Shown: piece after piece, positions 56,261 through 64,000 of the stretch
Layout: each line of letters starts with the position of its first letter
Numbering within the stretch: position 1 is the first letter of the stretch
Assembly (NCBI RefSeq): GCF_003464165.1
Contig: NZ_QSEK01000002.1
Span: forward strand, 62,001 to 126,000
Reading direction: 5' to 3'
Length of the DNA: 64,000 nt
Origin: Eubacterium sp. AM49-13BH
GTDB taxonomy: Bacteria > Bacillota > Clostridia > Lachnospirales > Lachnospiraceae
Notes under the pieces: generated by a model
Seen by the model: only the letters and a program-made list of their open reading frames with translations
The model's database searches: none
What the model was told of the DNA's origin: nothing
Position numbers and translations under genes: made by a program

Positions 56261-56764
56261 TTATTCAAAAACCTTCCTTATGCTGTCGTAATGAAGAAAT
56301 TCTCCCCTGTCAGCGATAGCCTTGATTTCGTCTGCTGTAGCAAATCTGAAACCGGCAGTTTCTTCTGTCTGTAAATGTATATCTGCTTCTGTAATATCCA
56401 TGTTAAACTTATAGATATCAACAAAATAATTATCCTTTTCTTCAGGATTATCTCTTCTGTAAGAAAATTCAAAGCCGCCATCAGCATGTGATACATCAAC
56501 ACCGGTTTCTTCTAAAACCTCACGGCAGACAGCCTGAAAAGATGTCTCTCCAGCCTGGCATGCACCGCCTGAGACTTCCCAGTGCCCTGGTGCCCATGCT
56601 TTAGTTAAGACTCTCTGTGTTATTAAAAATGTATTATCAGGTCTTTTGATTATACCAAGAACAGTTAAGTGATAGTCACCATCCTTCATGTTCCAGTCAT
56701 TACGTTTCATAGTACGGCCTGTAAGCTGTTTATCGACATCATAGATATCCCATATTTCACCCAT
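56261..56764 (-). CDS. Nudix hydrolase (IPP-isomerase-like branch)
   Basis: 167 aa. The Nudix box is complete: GETSFQAVCREVLEETGV (G-x5-E-x7-RE-x2-EE-x-G). The N-terminus EIWDIYDVDKQLTGRTMKR is shared with isopentenyl-diphosphate-isomerase-like Nudix proteins and with the C-terminal domain of the fusion at 49638. Substrate unknown. Lies between the TrxB-like gene and the ABC pair, same strand. Confidence 0.9.
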   Translation of the reverse strand: MGEIWDIYDVDKQLTGRTMKRNDWNMKDGDYHLTVLGIIKRPDNTFLITQRVLTKAWAPGHWEVSGGACQAGETSFQAVCREVLEETGVDVSHADGGFEFSYRRDNPEEKDNYFVDIYKFNMDITEADIHLQTEETAGFRFATADEIKAIADRGEFLHYDSIRKVFE

Positions 56765-56785
56765 TATTAATCGTCTCCTGTTAAA

Positions 56786-57643
56786 CTAATTATCTTTATG
56801 TTTTTTCAGATAGTCAAGTACGCTGTGTACAGCAACATTTCCTTCACCAACAGCCTTGGCATACTGATAAGGTCTGCCTGTACAGTCGCCTGCTGCATAT
56901 ACACCATCAATATTAGTCTTCTGAGTTCTGTCAACAATAATATGTCCACCAGCCATATCAAGTCCTGATAATAATACACCCGGATTAATAGAATCCTTTA
57001 AGAAGAATGCACCGCTTACGGGGATAGCTTCTCCCTTGAAGGTTACAGAAGCTACCTTCTTATCTCCGTCAACACTTGCAGGCAGTCCGTTATAATGTGT
57101 CATGTTATCATATTGTAAACTGGTTTCTTTATAAGGTGTGAAAAGGTATACATGGTTAGCAAGTCCTGCTAAAAATGTTACTTCATCCTCGAATTTAGGT
57201 GATGCACATATAACAGCAATATCCTTATTCTTATATAATGCTCCATCACATGTAGCACAATAACTTACGCCACAACCTAAAAGCCTTGCTTCACCTTCAA
57301 TCTCTCTTGTTGTTGTCATACCAACAGTCATTATGACAGCTTTGGCTTCATATATCTCATTATCAGCACCGGCTGCAAAATAACCGCCGCAGTCATATAT
57401 GGAATTAACCTGTGACTCTGTTATAGTAATGCCACAGTCGTCAATCTGCTTTAAGAACACAGACTGCATTTCGCTTCCTGTAACAGCAGGAAGGCCAGGA
57501 TAATTCATGATTTTCTCGGCTTTCTCTATCTTAGTGCTTAGTGCTCTTGAACCAAACCATATAAAGTTAAGATTTCTTGCTTTAGCAGTGAGTGCAGCAG
57601 ATATTCCCGCAGGTCCGCTGCCGATTATCATAAGGTCATACAT
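56786..57643 (-). CDS. Thioredoxin-reductase-like NAD(P)/FAD oxidoreductase
   Basis: 285 aa. FAD motif IIGSGPAGISAALTA at the start, redox-active CATC in SYCATCDGALYKN (about residues 130-133), C-terminal GVYAAGDCTGRPYQYAKAV. The size and CxxC fit the TrxB fold, slightly shorter than TrxB (about 310). No thioredoxin gene is beside it, so it may be a ferredoxin- or NADH-linked relative. GGAGG precedes the ATG. Confidence 0.88.
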   Translation of the reverse strand: MYDLMIIGSGPAGISAALTAKARNLNFIWFGSRALSTKIEKAEKIMNYPGLPAVTGSEMQSVFLKQIDDCGITITESQVNSIYDCGGYFAAGADNEIYEAKAVIMTVGMTTTREIEGEARLLGCGVSYCATCDGALYKNKDIAVICASPKFEDEVTFLAGLANHVYLFTPYKETSLQYDNMTHYNGLPASVDGDKKVASVTFKGEAIPVSGAFFLKDSINPGVLLSGLDMAGGHIIVDRTQKTNIDGVYAAGDCTGRPYQYAKAVGEGNVAVHSVLDYLKKHKDN

Positions 57644-57687
57644 ATTACATAGCCTCCTTATTATGTTGACTTATAAACTAGTATTAA

Positions 57688-59345
57688 TTAAAGGAAACGG
57701 CTTATACGCTCTTTCATCTGCTCTTCACCCATGATATGAACGATAGTCCACAGATCAGGAGTATTAGCTCTGCCGGTTACAGCAATTCTTACAACCTCTG
57801 CAACGTCTGATACATTACCCTTGAAGTTCTCCGGATTAGCCTTGTAAGCCTTCATATCAGAAGCATAGCCGTTCTTGTCAGCTATTTCCTTAAGCTTGTT
57901 AAACCACATGCTGTTATCATCATTATGGTCATAAGCTGCAAGGTAATCATTAAGAATAGCCTTAACCTCGTCATCAGCTAATCTGAATTCATCTCTTTCA
58001 CCAGACTCGCCATCAAAGAAGAAGCTGATAAGTTCAAATATCTGCTTAGCTACATGAAGTCTTTTCTTCTTCTCTTAGCACCAACACCCATGTAAAGTCT
58101 TAATATAGCAAGTAACTTCTCTTTGTCAGCAAACCATACCTTTTCCATCTCAGGTTCATTCTCTAATGCCCAGTTGTGAAGGAATTCATATAAATCATCC
58201 TCTGATAACTTGGAAAGCTCATTCTTACAGATGTTATGAAGCTTTTCTTTATCAAATAAGGCACCTGAAACACTCATCTTATCTACTGAGAATGGGAATT
58301 CATTGATATCCTTGTCAGGGAACTTCTCATGCCATTCCTCAAAGTTAGAGTTAAGGAGTGTAAGAAGATAGACCTTCATTGTGTATGGATGATATCCGTC
58401 TTTTCTGTAGTAATCAAGTGAAAGCTCCGGATCTTTTCTCTTAGATAACTTTCTCTTTCCACCTGTTTCCTCATCAAACTTCATAAGATGTGCTGTATGT
58501 GCGTATTTTGGCATCTTAAAGCCTAATACATGGAATAATTCATAGTGGATAGGAACAGAAGCAAGCCATTCACCGCCACGTACAACTGTAGTAGTTCTCA
58601 TAAAGTGGTCATCAATTGCGTGTGCAAAATGATATGTTGGAATACCATCTTTCTTAAGAAGAACTACATCATGGATATTCTCTGGAAGCTTAATCTCTCC
58701 CTTAATGCTGTCTGTAAATGTGATTTCATTCTCAGGACTTCCCTGTGAACGAAGTCTAAGCACATAAGGCTTTCCTGCCTTAAGATTTTCCTCGATAGTC
58801 TCTAAAGAAAGGTCACGGCATACAGCATATTTGCCATAATATCCAGTAAGAACCTTATCAGTCTCCTGCTGTAATCTTACAGCCTCAAGCTCTTCCTCTG
58901 TACAGAAGCAAGGGTAAGCAAGACCTTTAAGTACAAGCTCCTTTGCAAATGTATGATAGATATCAACTCTCTGTGTCTGATAATATGGTCCGTATGCATT
59001 AACCTGGTCAGAATCCGGAAAGCCTGCACCTTCATCAAATTCAATATCAAAGTATCTTAAAGAATTGATTACAAGGTCAACAGCACCTTCAACAGTTCTC
59101 TTGGCATCAGTATCTTCAATTCTTAAGTAGAACACACCACCGTTCTTGTGAGCGATTCTCTCATCAGCTAACGCACTGTAGAGATTACCAAGATGGATAA
59201 ATCCAGTTGGACTTGGACCTAATCTTGTTACCTCTGCCTTGTTTGGAAGTTTTCTATATGGGTATTTCTCCTCATAATAATCAGGTGTCTTATCCACATC
59301 AGGGAATAAGAGTTCTGCTAATTTCTTACAATCCTGCTCGTTCAT
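57688..59345 (-). CDS. gltX: Glutamyl-tRNA synthetase (one-base frameshift in this sequence)
   Basis: Charges tRNA-Glu; about 552 aa when repaired. The HIGH-like motif is TRLGPSPTGFIHLGNLYSAL (HLGN), the KMSKS-like motif is GGKRKLSKRKDPE, and RIEDTDAKRTVEGA is the standard Glu-binding region. The frame breaks near the end at the T4 run 58062-58065 (A4 on the coding strand). One extra base leads into a second frame (RLHVAKQIFELISFFFDGE onward), which ends at 57688 with EEQMKERISRFL. An essential gene broken by one base supports sequencing error. Confidence 0.93.
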
Positions 59346-59418
59346 TATTAATCTCCTTATATTGCTAAATAAATCTCATAATATTTTACACATTTTGCAG
59401 ACGCATTTCAACCTTGAA

Positions 59419-59709
59419 TATTAATCTGTGTTAATTCTGGGCTTTTTATTGTATTTAAAATGCATATATGCCTGTCTATAGCTCACAAGCTCCGATTTCC
59501 TCGCTTAGTATGAGTAAATACCGCTATCTACATAGTTTATTACGGTGTGCGAAGTCAAACGCGCTTCGCTTGAACGAGACTTCACACACCGAACTTTTGT
59601 ATATAGCGGTATTAACTCATACACAGCTCGTCAATAGTCGCTTGTGAGCTATAGACAGGCATATATGCATATAACTATATTGAAAAAGCCCAAGATTAAC
59701 ATATATTAA
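59419..59709. repeat. ~290-nt imperfect palindrome (copy C)
   Basis: Fills the gap between gltX and the HAD gene and runs into the last codons of the latter. Arms GGGCTTTTT with AAAAAGCCC, then GCATATATGCCTGTCTATAG with CTATAGACAGGCATATATGC, GCTCACAAG with CTTGTGAGC. Centre near 59564 with tip TCAAACGCGCTTCGCTTGA, identical to copy B. The flanking CCGCTATCTACA-AGTTTATTACGGTG and TATATAGCGG-ATTAACTC are also shared. The outer arms are mostly unlike copy B. Confidence 0.88.
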
Positions 59710-60532
59710 GTATATTGCGGAATGCGTATGCTACGCCATCTTTATCGTGGTGCAGCGTTACATGGTCGGCTATTTGTTTCAGGTGTGGTTCGGCGTTTTC
59801 CATTGCTATTCCTACGCCGGCGTATTCTATCATGTCTGTGTCGTTGTCTGCGTCACCGAAGGCTGCTACATTTTCACGGGACAGACCTAGGTATTCTGTT
59901 AAGAATTTGACGCCTGATTTCTTGCCGGCGTCTTTATATGATATCTCAAGAAGCTGGCTTATTGAACTTGTCATGTAGACTTCGTCTGTGGCTTTTCTTA
60001 TTCTGTCCATTATGTTTTTCTTTAATTCTTCATCGCCGACTACTATGTCAATACTGTCTAATTCATGGCAGTGTTCAAGTATGAAGGATACAATGTCGTC
60101 TTTAAGAATTCTTGTTTTCTTTACATAGTTAAGTGAGTGTTCTGTAGCACCGTATTTTTCAGGATGTGCAGTATATTCTGTTGAAGCAAATGCCTGTCCT
60201 TTTATAAATGCTTCATATGTCACAATATCATTCTCTGTGAGTTTAAGTATTGTCTTTACTGATTCTGGTGTAAGAACATAGGATTTAAGGCACTCTTTGC
60301 CTGCAATACGGTATATGGCAGCACCATTGCTTGTTATTGCATATTCAATTCCAGGAACTGATATGACATCCTCAGGCAGTGTGTCAAATGCACGTCCGCT
60401 TGCGATACATACATGTACTCCGTTGCTTATGGCATCAATTAATGCTTGTCTGTTTACTTCTGACAGATGGCTTTCCGAATTAAGAGTTGTCCTGTCTAAA
60501 TCAAGAGCCACAAGTTTAATATCTGTATTCAT
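59696..60532 (-). CDS. Cof-type HAD phosphatase
   Basis: HAD hydrolase of 278 aa. Motif I KLVALDLDRTTLNSE (a DxD with Arg instead of Gly), motif II in ITSNGAA, motif III Lys near KKSGVKFL and motif IV VAAFGDADNDTDMIEYAG fit the Cof/YbjI sugar-phosphate or flavin phosphatase type. The ATG at 60532 is the family start; a 70-codon upstream extension crosses the terminator at 60585 and is not supported. Its last codons lie in the arm of the palindrome. Confidence 0.9.
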   Translation of the reverse strand: MNTDIKLVALDLDRTTLNSESHLSEVNRQALIDAISNGVHVCIASGRAFDTLPEDVISVPGIEYAITSNGAAIYRIAGKECLKSYVLTPESVKTILKLTENDIVTYEAFIKGQAFASTEYTAHPEKYGATEHSLNYVKKTRILKDDIVSFILEHCHELDSIDIVVGDEELKKNIMDRIRKATDEVYMTSSISQLLEISYKDAGKKSGVKFLTEYLGLSRENVAAFGDADNDTDMIEYAGVGIAMENAEPHLKQIADHVTLHHDKDGVAYAFRNILNIC

Positions 60533-60584
60533 AATAATCACCTTGTTTCCGTACTTTTCATTATAATAGCCATTATAAATAAAT

Positions 60585-60610
60585 AAGGCTGTCCCTTTAA
60601 GGACAACCTT
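60585..60610 (-). terminator. Terminator after the ABC remnant
   Basis: AAGGTTGTCC pairs with GGACAGCCTT (one G-U), with a T-rich minus-strand tail. Confidence 0.8.
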
Positions 60611-60638
60611 ATATGTATAGTGATGATATGTCAATATT

Positions 60639-61109
60639 TTAAGCAGATTTTTTATCATCTTTCGATGGCTTAATCTGCCCCTGAACGATTTCGATAATTT
60701 CATCAGATAAGAAATTAAGCTCGTCTGCGTCGTGGCAGGCAATTATAATTAAAGCACCTCTTTCCCTGTGCCTGATGAGTATGTCACGAATCTGCTCTGT
60801 ACCTGTATCATCAAGTGCATTGATTGGTTCATCAAGGATAATGATATCGGGATTCTCCATGATGGCAGCAGCAATTCTAAGTCTCTGCTTCATACCAAGA
60901 GAGAACTTGCTGAATGTTCTTTTATCGTCAGGATCAAGACCAATCTCGGTAAGAGTCTCGCGTATGCGGTTATCATCAATACGCTTTCGGATAGATGCCA
61001 GAGTCTTTAGATTCTCAAATGCTGTGTAATTAGAGACAAATGATGGGTTCTCAATTAATATACCGATACTTGGCGGAAACATGGATTCTGACAAAATTTT
61101 ATTGTGCAA
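60639..61109 (-). pseudogene. 5'-truncated ABC transporter ATPase
   Basis: The ORF (156 aa) starts in the middle of an ABC ATPase: FPPSIGILIENPSFVSNY, signature FSLGMKQRLRIAAAIM and Walker B IIILDEPINALD are present, but the Walker A half (about 60-70 residues) is missing. Just upstream is the truncated response regulator. The family is the single-subunit type pairing with an antimicrobial-peptide-resistance permease, which is absent here. Confidence 0.8.
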
Positions 61110-61334
61110 GTTTATTTATGAGTTCCTTTATACATGCTTCATAATATTTCTTTCTGATAAAGTAGAATGGTGTATATTCAAATGTATCAAATACAAGTTC
61201 CTCATGTGAAGTTATGAAAACTATTCTTGTATCTGAAGAAATTGAACAGACACATTGAAGTTCATTATTAAATGCCTCCATTATCTTACTGGCAATTTTT
61301 CGTCATCGTCACATAATGCTACTTTGTACTCCAT
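61099..61334 (-). pseudogene. 3'-truncated response regulator (AgrA/LytTR-type receiver) with a frameshift
   Basis: From ATG 61334 the frame reads MEYKVALCDDDEK, the start of a receiver domain; after restoring one A in the T5 run at 61296-61300 it continues KIMEAFNNELQC to RIVFITSHEELVFDTFEYTP and FYFIRKKYYEACIKELINKL, then stops. The conserved Asp region is partly collapsed and the LytTR DNA-binding domain is absent. It runs directly into the truncated ABC ATPase, so a deletion joined the two genes. Confidence 0.7.
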
Positions 61335-61494
61335 ATATACCACCTGATGTATGTACTAAATGTATTAATAGAATACATTTTTAAATGTGTTTTTCAAGTA
61401 AATATACATTTTATAAGTTAATATATTTTTCCCTAGATAATTCGTCATATTCGTGTTACAATGATAATAATTTATCAGGATGGAGACGTGAACT

Positions 61495-63242
61495 ATGATT
61501 ATATCAGAGAATCATTTTGGAAAAGAGAATTGTGTTGCGTATTGTGATGTTTTAATTAGAAGAAATTATGAAGTTATTAATGCGGATGAACATTTCTATC
61601 ATTTGTAGAAAAACTTGTGGGTATTAATTTTCTTGATATTGTTCATCAGGATAATCTTAAGGATTTTAAGATGGTTTTTGAGACGCTTAAGCCAGGCGAG
61701 AATTGTAGAATGCTGATTCTGTTAAGAAATGGTATTGGTGAATATTACTGGACAGATATGGTGATTTCTAATAATGGGAAGATTCTGTCAGGTGAGAATG
61801 TAATTGAAGTCAGATGTTATTTTCTTTCAGCAGTTGAGAGCAGGTATCTTATGGCTTTGGACAATGTCAATAAGTACAGGACAATACTATCTACATACAG
61901 AAATTATTTATTTGATTACAATTCTTACACGGATATGTTTACAATATATCTGTACCGTGGTAATCAGTGCAATGCACCTATTAAGGTAACTCTGGAACAG
62001 TTTAGTGAAAGAATGTTAAGAATATTAAGGTCTGATTCAGAGCGTAAGGAGTTTGCTACATTTTATAATTATTTAAAGAATGGTTCTAATATGTTCAGCT
62101 GTATGGTTTACCTGCCGCTTGATGAGCATAACGATGAACTGTACAAATTCAAAGTGAATGGTGACAGCCTGTTTTCAACGAATAAAACATCTGTTGTTGC
62201 AGGTTATCTTGAGACTGTTGATGGATGTGTTTCGGATGTTATTCCTTATTATGCAACAAGTGAAGCTGTTGATTCTGCCACTGGACTTCTTAATAAACGT
62301 GCATGCATGGAATATACGAAATCAGTAATCGCATCCAAAGATGATAAGATTCATTATATTATTATGTTTGATGTTGATAATTTCAAGAGCATTAATGATA
62401 CATATGGTCATCTTTTTGGCGATGAAGTATTAAGTAAGATAGCAGGCATTATAAATGCTAACCTTAACGGACGAGGAATTGCTGGAAGATTTGGTGGAGA
62501 TGAATTCTATATATTTACTGATAATATTAAAGACGAAGAGGATTTGAGGATTCTTCTTACAACTATGCGTAAGGAATTACAATATGCATTTGACAGCAGA
62601 ATTGAAGATTTTGGAGTTACTCTTTCTGTTGGTGTAAGTCTGTTTCCTAAAGATGGAACGGATTATGAGGAACTTTTCAGAAAAGCTGATAAATGCCTGT
62701 ACTTTGCAAAAGAAAAAGGACGAAACAGATTTATTATATATAATGAAAGCAAGCATGGTTCACTTGAGAATAATAGCAGGCATATTCATAAAATTCTTGA
62801 TTTGTCTGATCATTCAGAATATATGTCAGGCGTGGTATCTGACATAATTCTTGAACTTGTATCCAGAGGAAAAGATGCAATTGATGATGTTGCCAATAAT
62901 ATTATAGAGCAGTTTGAGATTGATGGACTGAGAATATATAATGATAATTCCGAGCTTATATATTCTTGTGGTGAATATAAGAGAATGCCGGATATGACGA
63001 ATATTCTTAATGATAAGGCATTCTTATCTAGATATAATAAGAATAATTCTATGTCAATCGGTATTGTTTCATCTGTGGAGGCATGGCATAAGGAATTATA
63101 TAATGAGTTATCAGACAGTAATATAATGGCATTCATCAGTACATGGTTTGAATTTAAATATAGAAGATACTATTTCTTCTATGATGTGTTTAATCATAGA
63201 GCCGCTGGAATGATTATGACAGAAACTTTGTTCTTATTATAA
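61495..63242 (+). CDS. GGDEF diguanylate cyclase with N-terminal sensor (one-base frameshift in this sequence)
   Basis: About 582 aa when repaired. The start frame, ATG 61495 with a GGATGGAG site, reads SENHFGKENCVAYCDVLIRR and breaks in the T3 run at 61602-61604; one more T gives HFVEKLVGINFLDIVHQDNL, a PAS-like segment. A GGDEF domain lies in the middle: SATGLLNKRACMEY, FDVDNFKSINDTYGH, RFGGDEFYIF. No RxxD inhibitory site precedes GGDEF. The last ~160 residues are unrecognised. Confidence 0.9.
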
Positions 63243-63280
63243 GTAAAATCATTGCCAGCGTGCTATAATATTAGATATAA

Positions 63281-64000
63281 TTATACTGTTATTATGTTTG
63301 GCAGCTTTGCAAAGCTGCCAATTTTTTTGTCTGTAATAATAGTTGCTTCATTAATACTTCCAAATGTTACTGCACTTGTTTCTCCGAATTTGGAACTGTC
63401 TGTAAGAATATATTTGAAATGACAATGTGCAAATGCTGTTTCTTTAACAAGTGCTTCATTAATATCAGGAGTTGTGAACCCTGATTTTTCAGTTATTCCA
63501 TTAGTTCCAAAGAAACCTTTATTAAAATTCATTCTGTCTATAGTAATAATTGCCTGATTACCGACGACAGCTTCAGTTATTCCTTTAAGTTCTCCGCCAA
63601 TAAGTATTACTTTAAAGCCTGCAATTGCAAGTTTTCTTGCATGTGTAACAGCATTAGTTACATAAGTTGCGGTTTTCTCTTCAAGATAATCAATAAGATA
63701 TTCTGTGGTTGTTCCGGCATCAATATATATGAAATCATTAGGTGAAACAAGCTTTGCCGCGTACATGGCAATTTTTTTCTTTTCTTCAGTATTGACTGTA
63801 GCTTTCTGAGAAACAGATAATTCCGTAGTTGAGACTCCATTATTCTTCTCTACAGCTCCACCGAATACTTTAGTTAATTTACCCTGTTCATCAAGTGTAT
63901 TAAGATCACGCCGTATAGTTGATTCTGATGTGTTAAGCAGTTCTTTAAGTTCAGTAACGGTTATACTTCTTTTTTCAGATAAAAGATTAAGAATTATTTC
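63281..64000 (-). CDS. DeoR/GlpR family transcriptional regulator (partial)
   Basis: The visible 239 codons run off the right edge, so the start is missing. The remaining N-terminal part is a DeoR helix-turn-helix (SITVTELKELLNTSESTIRR, DLNTLDEQGKL), then a sugar-phosphate-binding domain (IDAGTTTEYL, GGELKG, GTNGITEKSGFTT, DSSKFGETS). Regulators of this family respond to phosphosugars and control carbohydrate genes, here presumably outside the window. Confidence 0.92.
   Translation of the reverse strand, partial: EIILNLLSEKRSITVTELKELLNTSESTIRRDLNTLDEQGKLTKVFGGAVEKNNGVSTTELSVSQKATVNTEEKKKIAMYAAKLVSPNDFIYIDAGTTTEYLIDYLEEKTATYVTNAVTHARKLAIAGFKVILIGGELKGITEAVVGNQAIITIDRMNFNKGFFGTNGITEKSGFTTPDINEALVKETAFAHCHFKYILTDSSKFGETSAVTFGSINEATIITDKKIGSFAKLPNIITV
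63300..63328 (+). terminator. Terminator embedded in the convergent deoR coding end
   Basis: The perfect 20-nt palindrome GGCAGCTTTGCAAAGCTGCC (63300-63319) plus T7 lies 57 nt after the GGDEF stop, inside the last codons of the opposite-strand gene. Confidence 0.82.

Noticed and set aside
60533-60742. 70-codon N-terminal extension of the HAD phosphatase
   Set aside because: It crosses a terminator hairpin and has no ribosome site; the family start is the ATG at 60532.

Overview
The window is 64 kb of low-GC, Gram-positive (Firmicutes) chromosome. Strong GGAGG ribosome sites, TTGACA/TATAAT promoters spaced 17 nt, a CheX-type chemotaxis gene, a FeoA-FeoB fusion and Clostridia-style regulators point to a Lachnospiraceae member, most likely close to Lachnospira (Eubacterium) eligens. 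The species is inference from protein character; no rRNA gene is present. I see no prophage, insertion sequence, tRNA, rRNA or CRISPR array.

Layout. 1-3.9 kb: broken cheX, Y-family polymerase plus YolD partner, MATE exporter, C_GCAxxG_C_C redox protein. 4-9 kb: MacB-like ABC exporter with a palindromic operator, a long hairpin element, then TetR-SDR whose promoter carries related operators. 9.2-13.4 kb: MarR-MATE, a MocR regulator, an EAL protein. 13.7-18.5 kb: NAGPA-type glycosidase, an unknown envelope protein, Fur-box feoAB. 18.6-23.4 kb: amidohydrolase, DUF1846, then a Mn2+ (yybP-ykoY) riboswitch over two cation exporters. 23.5-26.7 kb (minus): complete preQ1 pathway queD-queE-folE-queC-queF behind a preQ1 riboswitch and terminator. 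27-35.5 kb: FAD enzyme, orphan ABC ATPase, GH25 lysozyme, rhomboid protease, two-component system, SGNH lipoprotein. 35.6-39.3 kb: alr, a TAXI binding lipoprotein, gltS and a small ORF. 39.3-44.8 kb (minus): metY, an array of four inverted repeats, cysteine desulfurase, mnmA, ThiE-HAD fusion. 44.9-47.8 kb: ECF sigma/anti-sigma pair, MATE. 47.9-52.6 kb: MBL hydrolase, DegV (FakB-like) with FabT-like operators, a pyrophosphatase-like/Nudix fusion, a ~500-nt palindrome, cardiolipin synthase. 52.7-60.6 kb (minus): heterodimeric ABC exporter, Nudix, thioredoxin-reductase-like protein, gltX, a second long palindrome, HAD phosphatase. 60.6-64 kb: fused remnants of an ABC ATPase and a response regulator, a GGDEF protein, a DeoR regulator cut by the window edge.

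Ten genes are interrupted by one missing base, usually in a short homopolymer, and restoring one base repairs each reading frame. This looks like consensus sequencing error rather than gene decay, so I annotate most of them as full-length genes with a frameshift in this sequence.

The best candidates for something new are: the long imperfect palindromes that share a conserved tip but have different arms; a TAXI binding protein next to a GltS symporter with no TRAP membrane subunit; the four-fold ACCTACTA inverted-repeat array upstream of metY; and the pyrophosphatase-like/Nudix and ThiE/HAD fusions.
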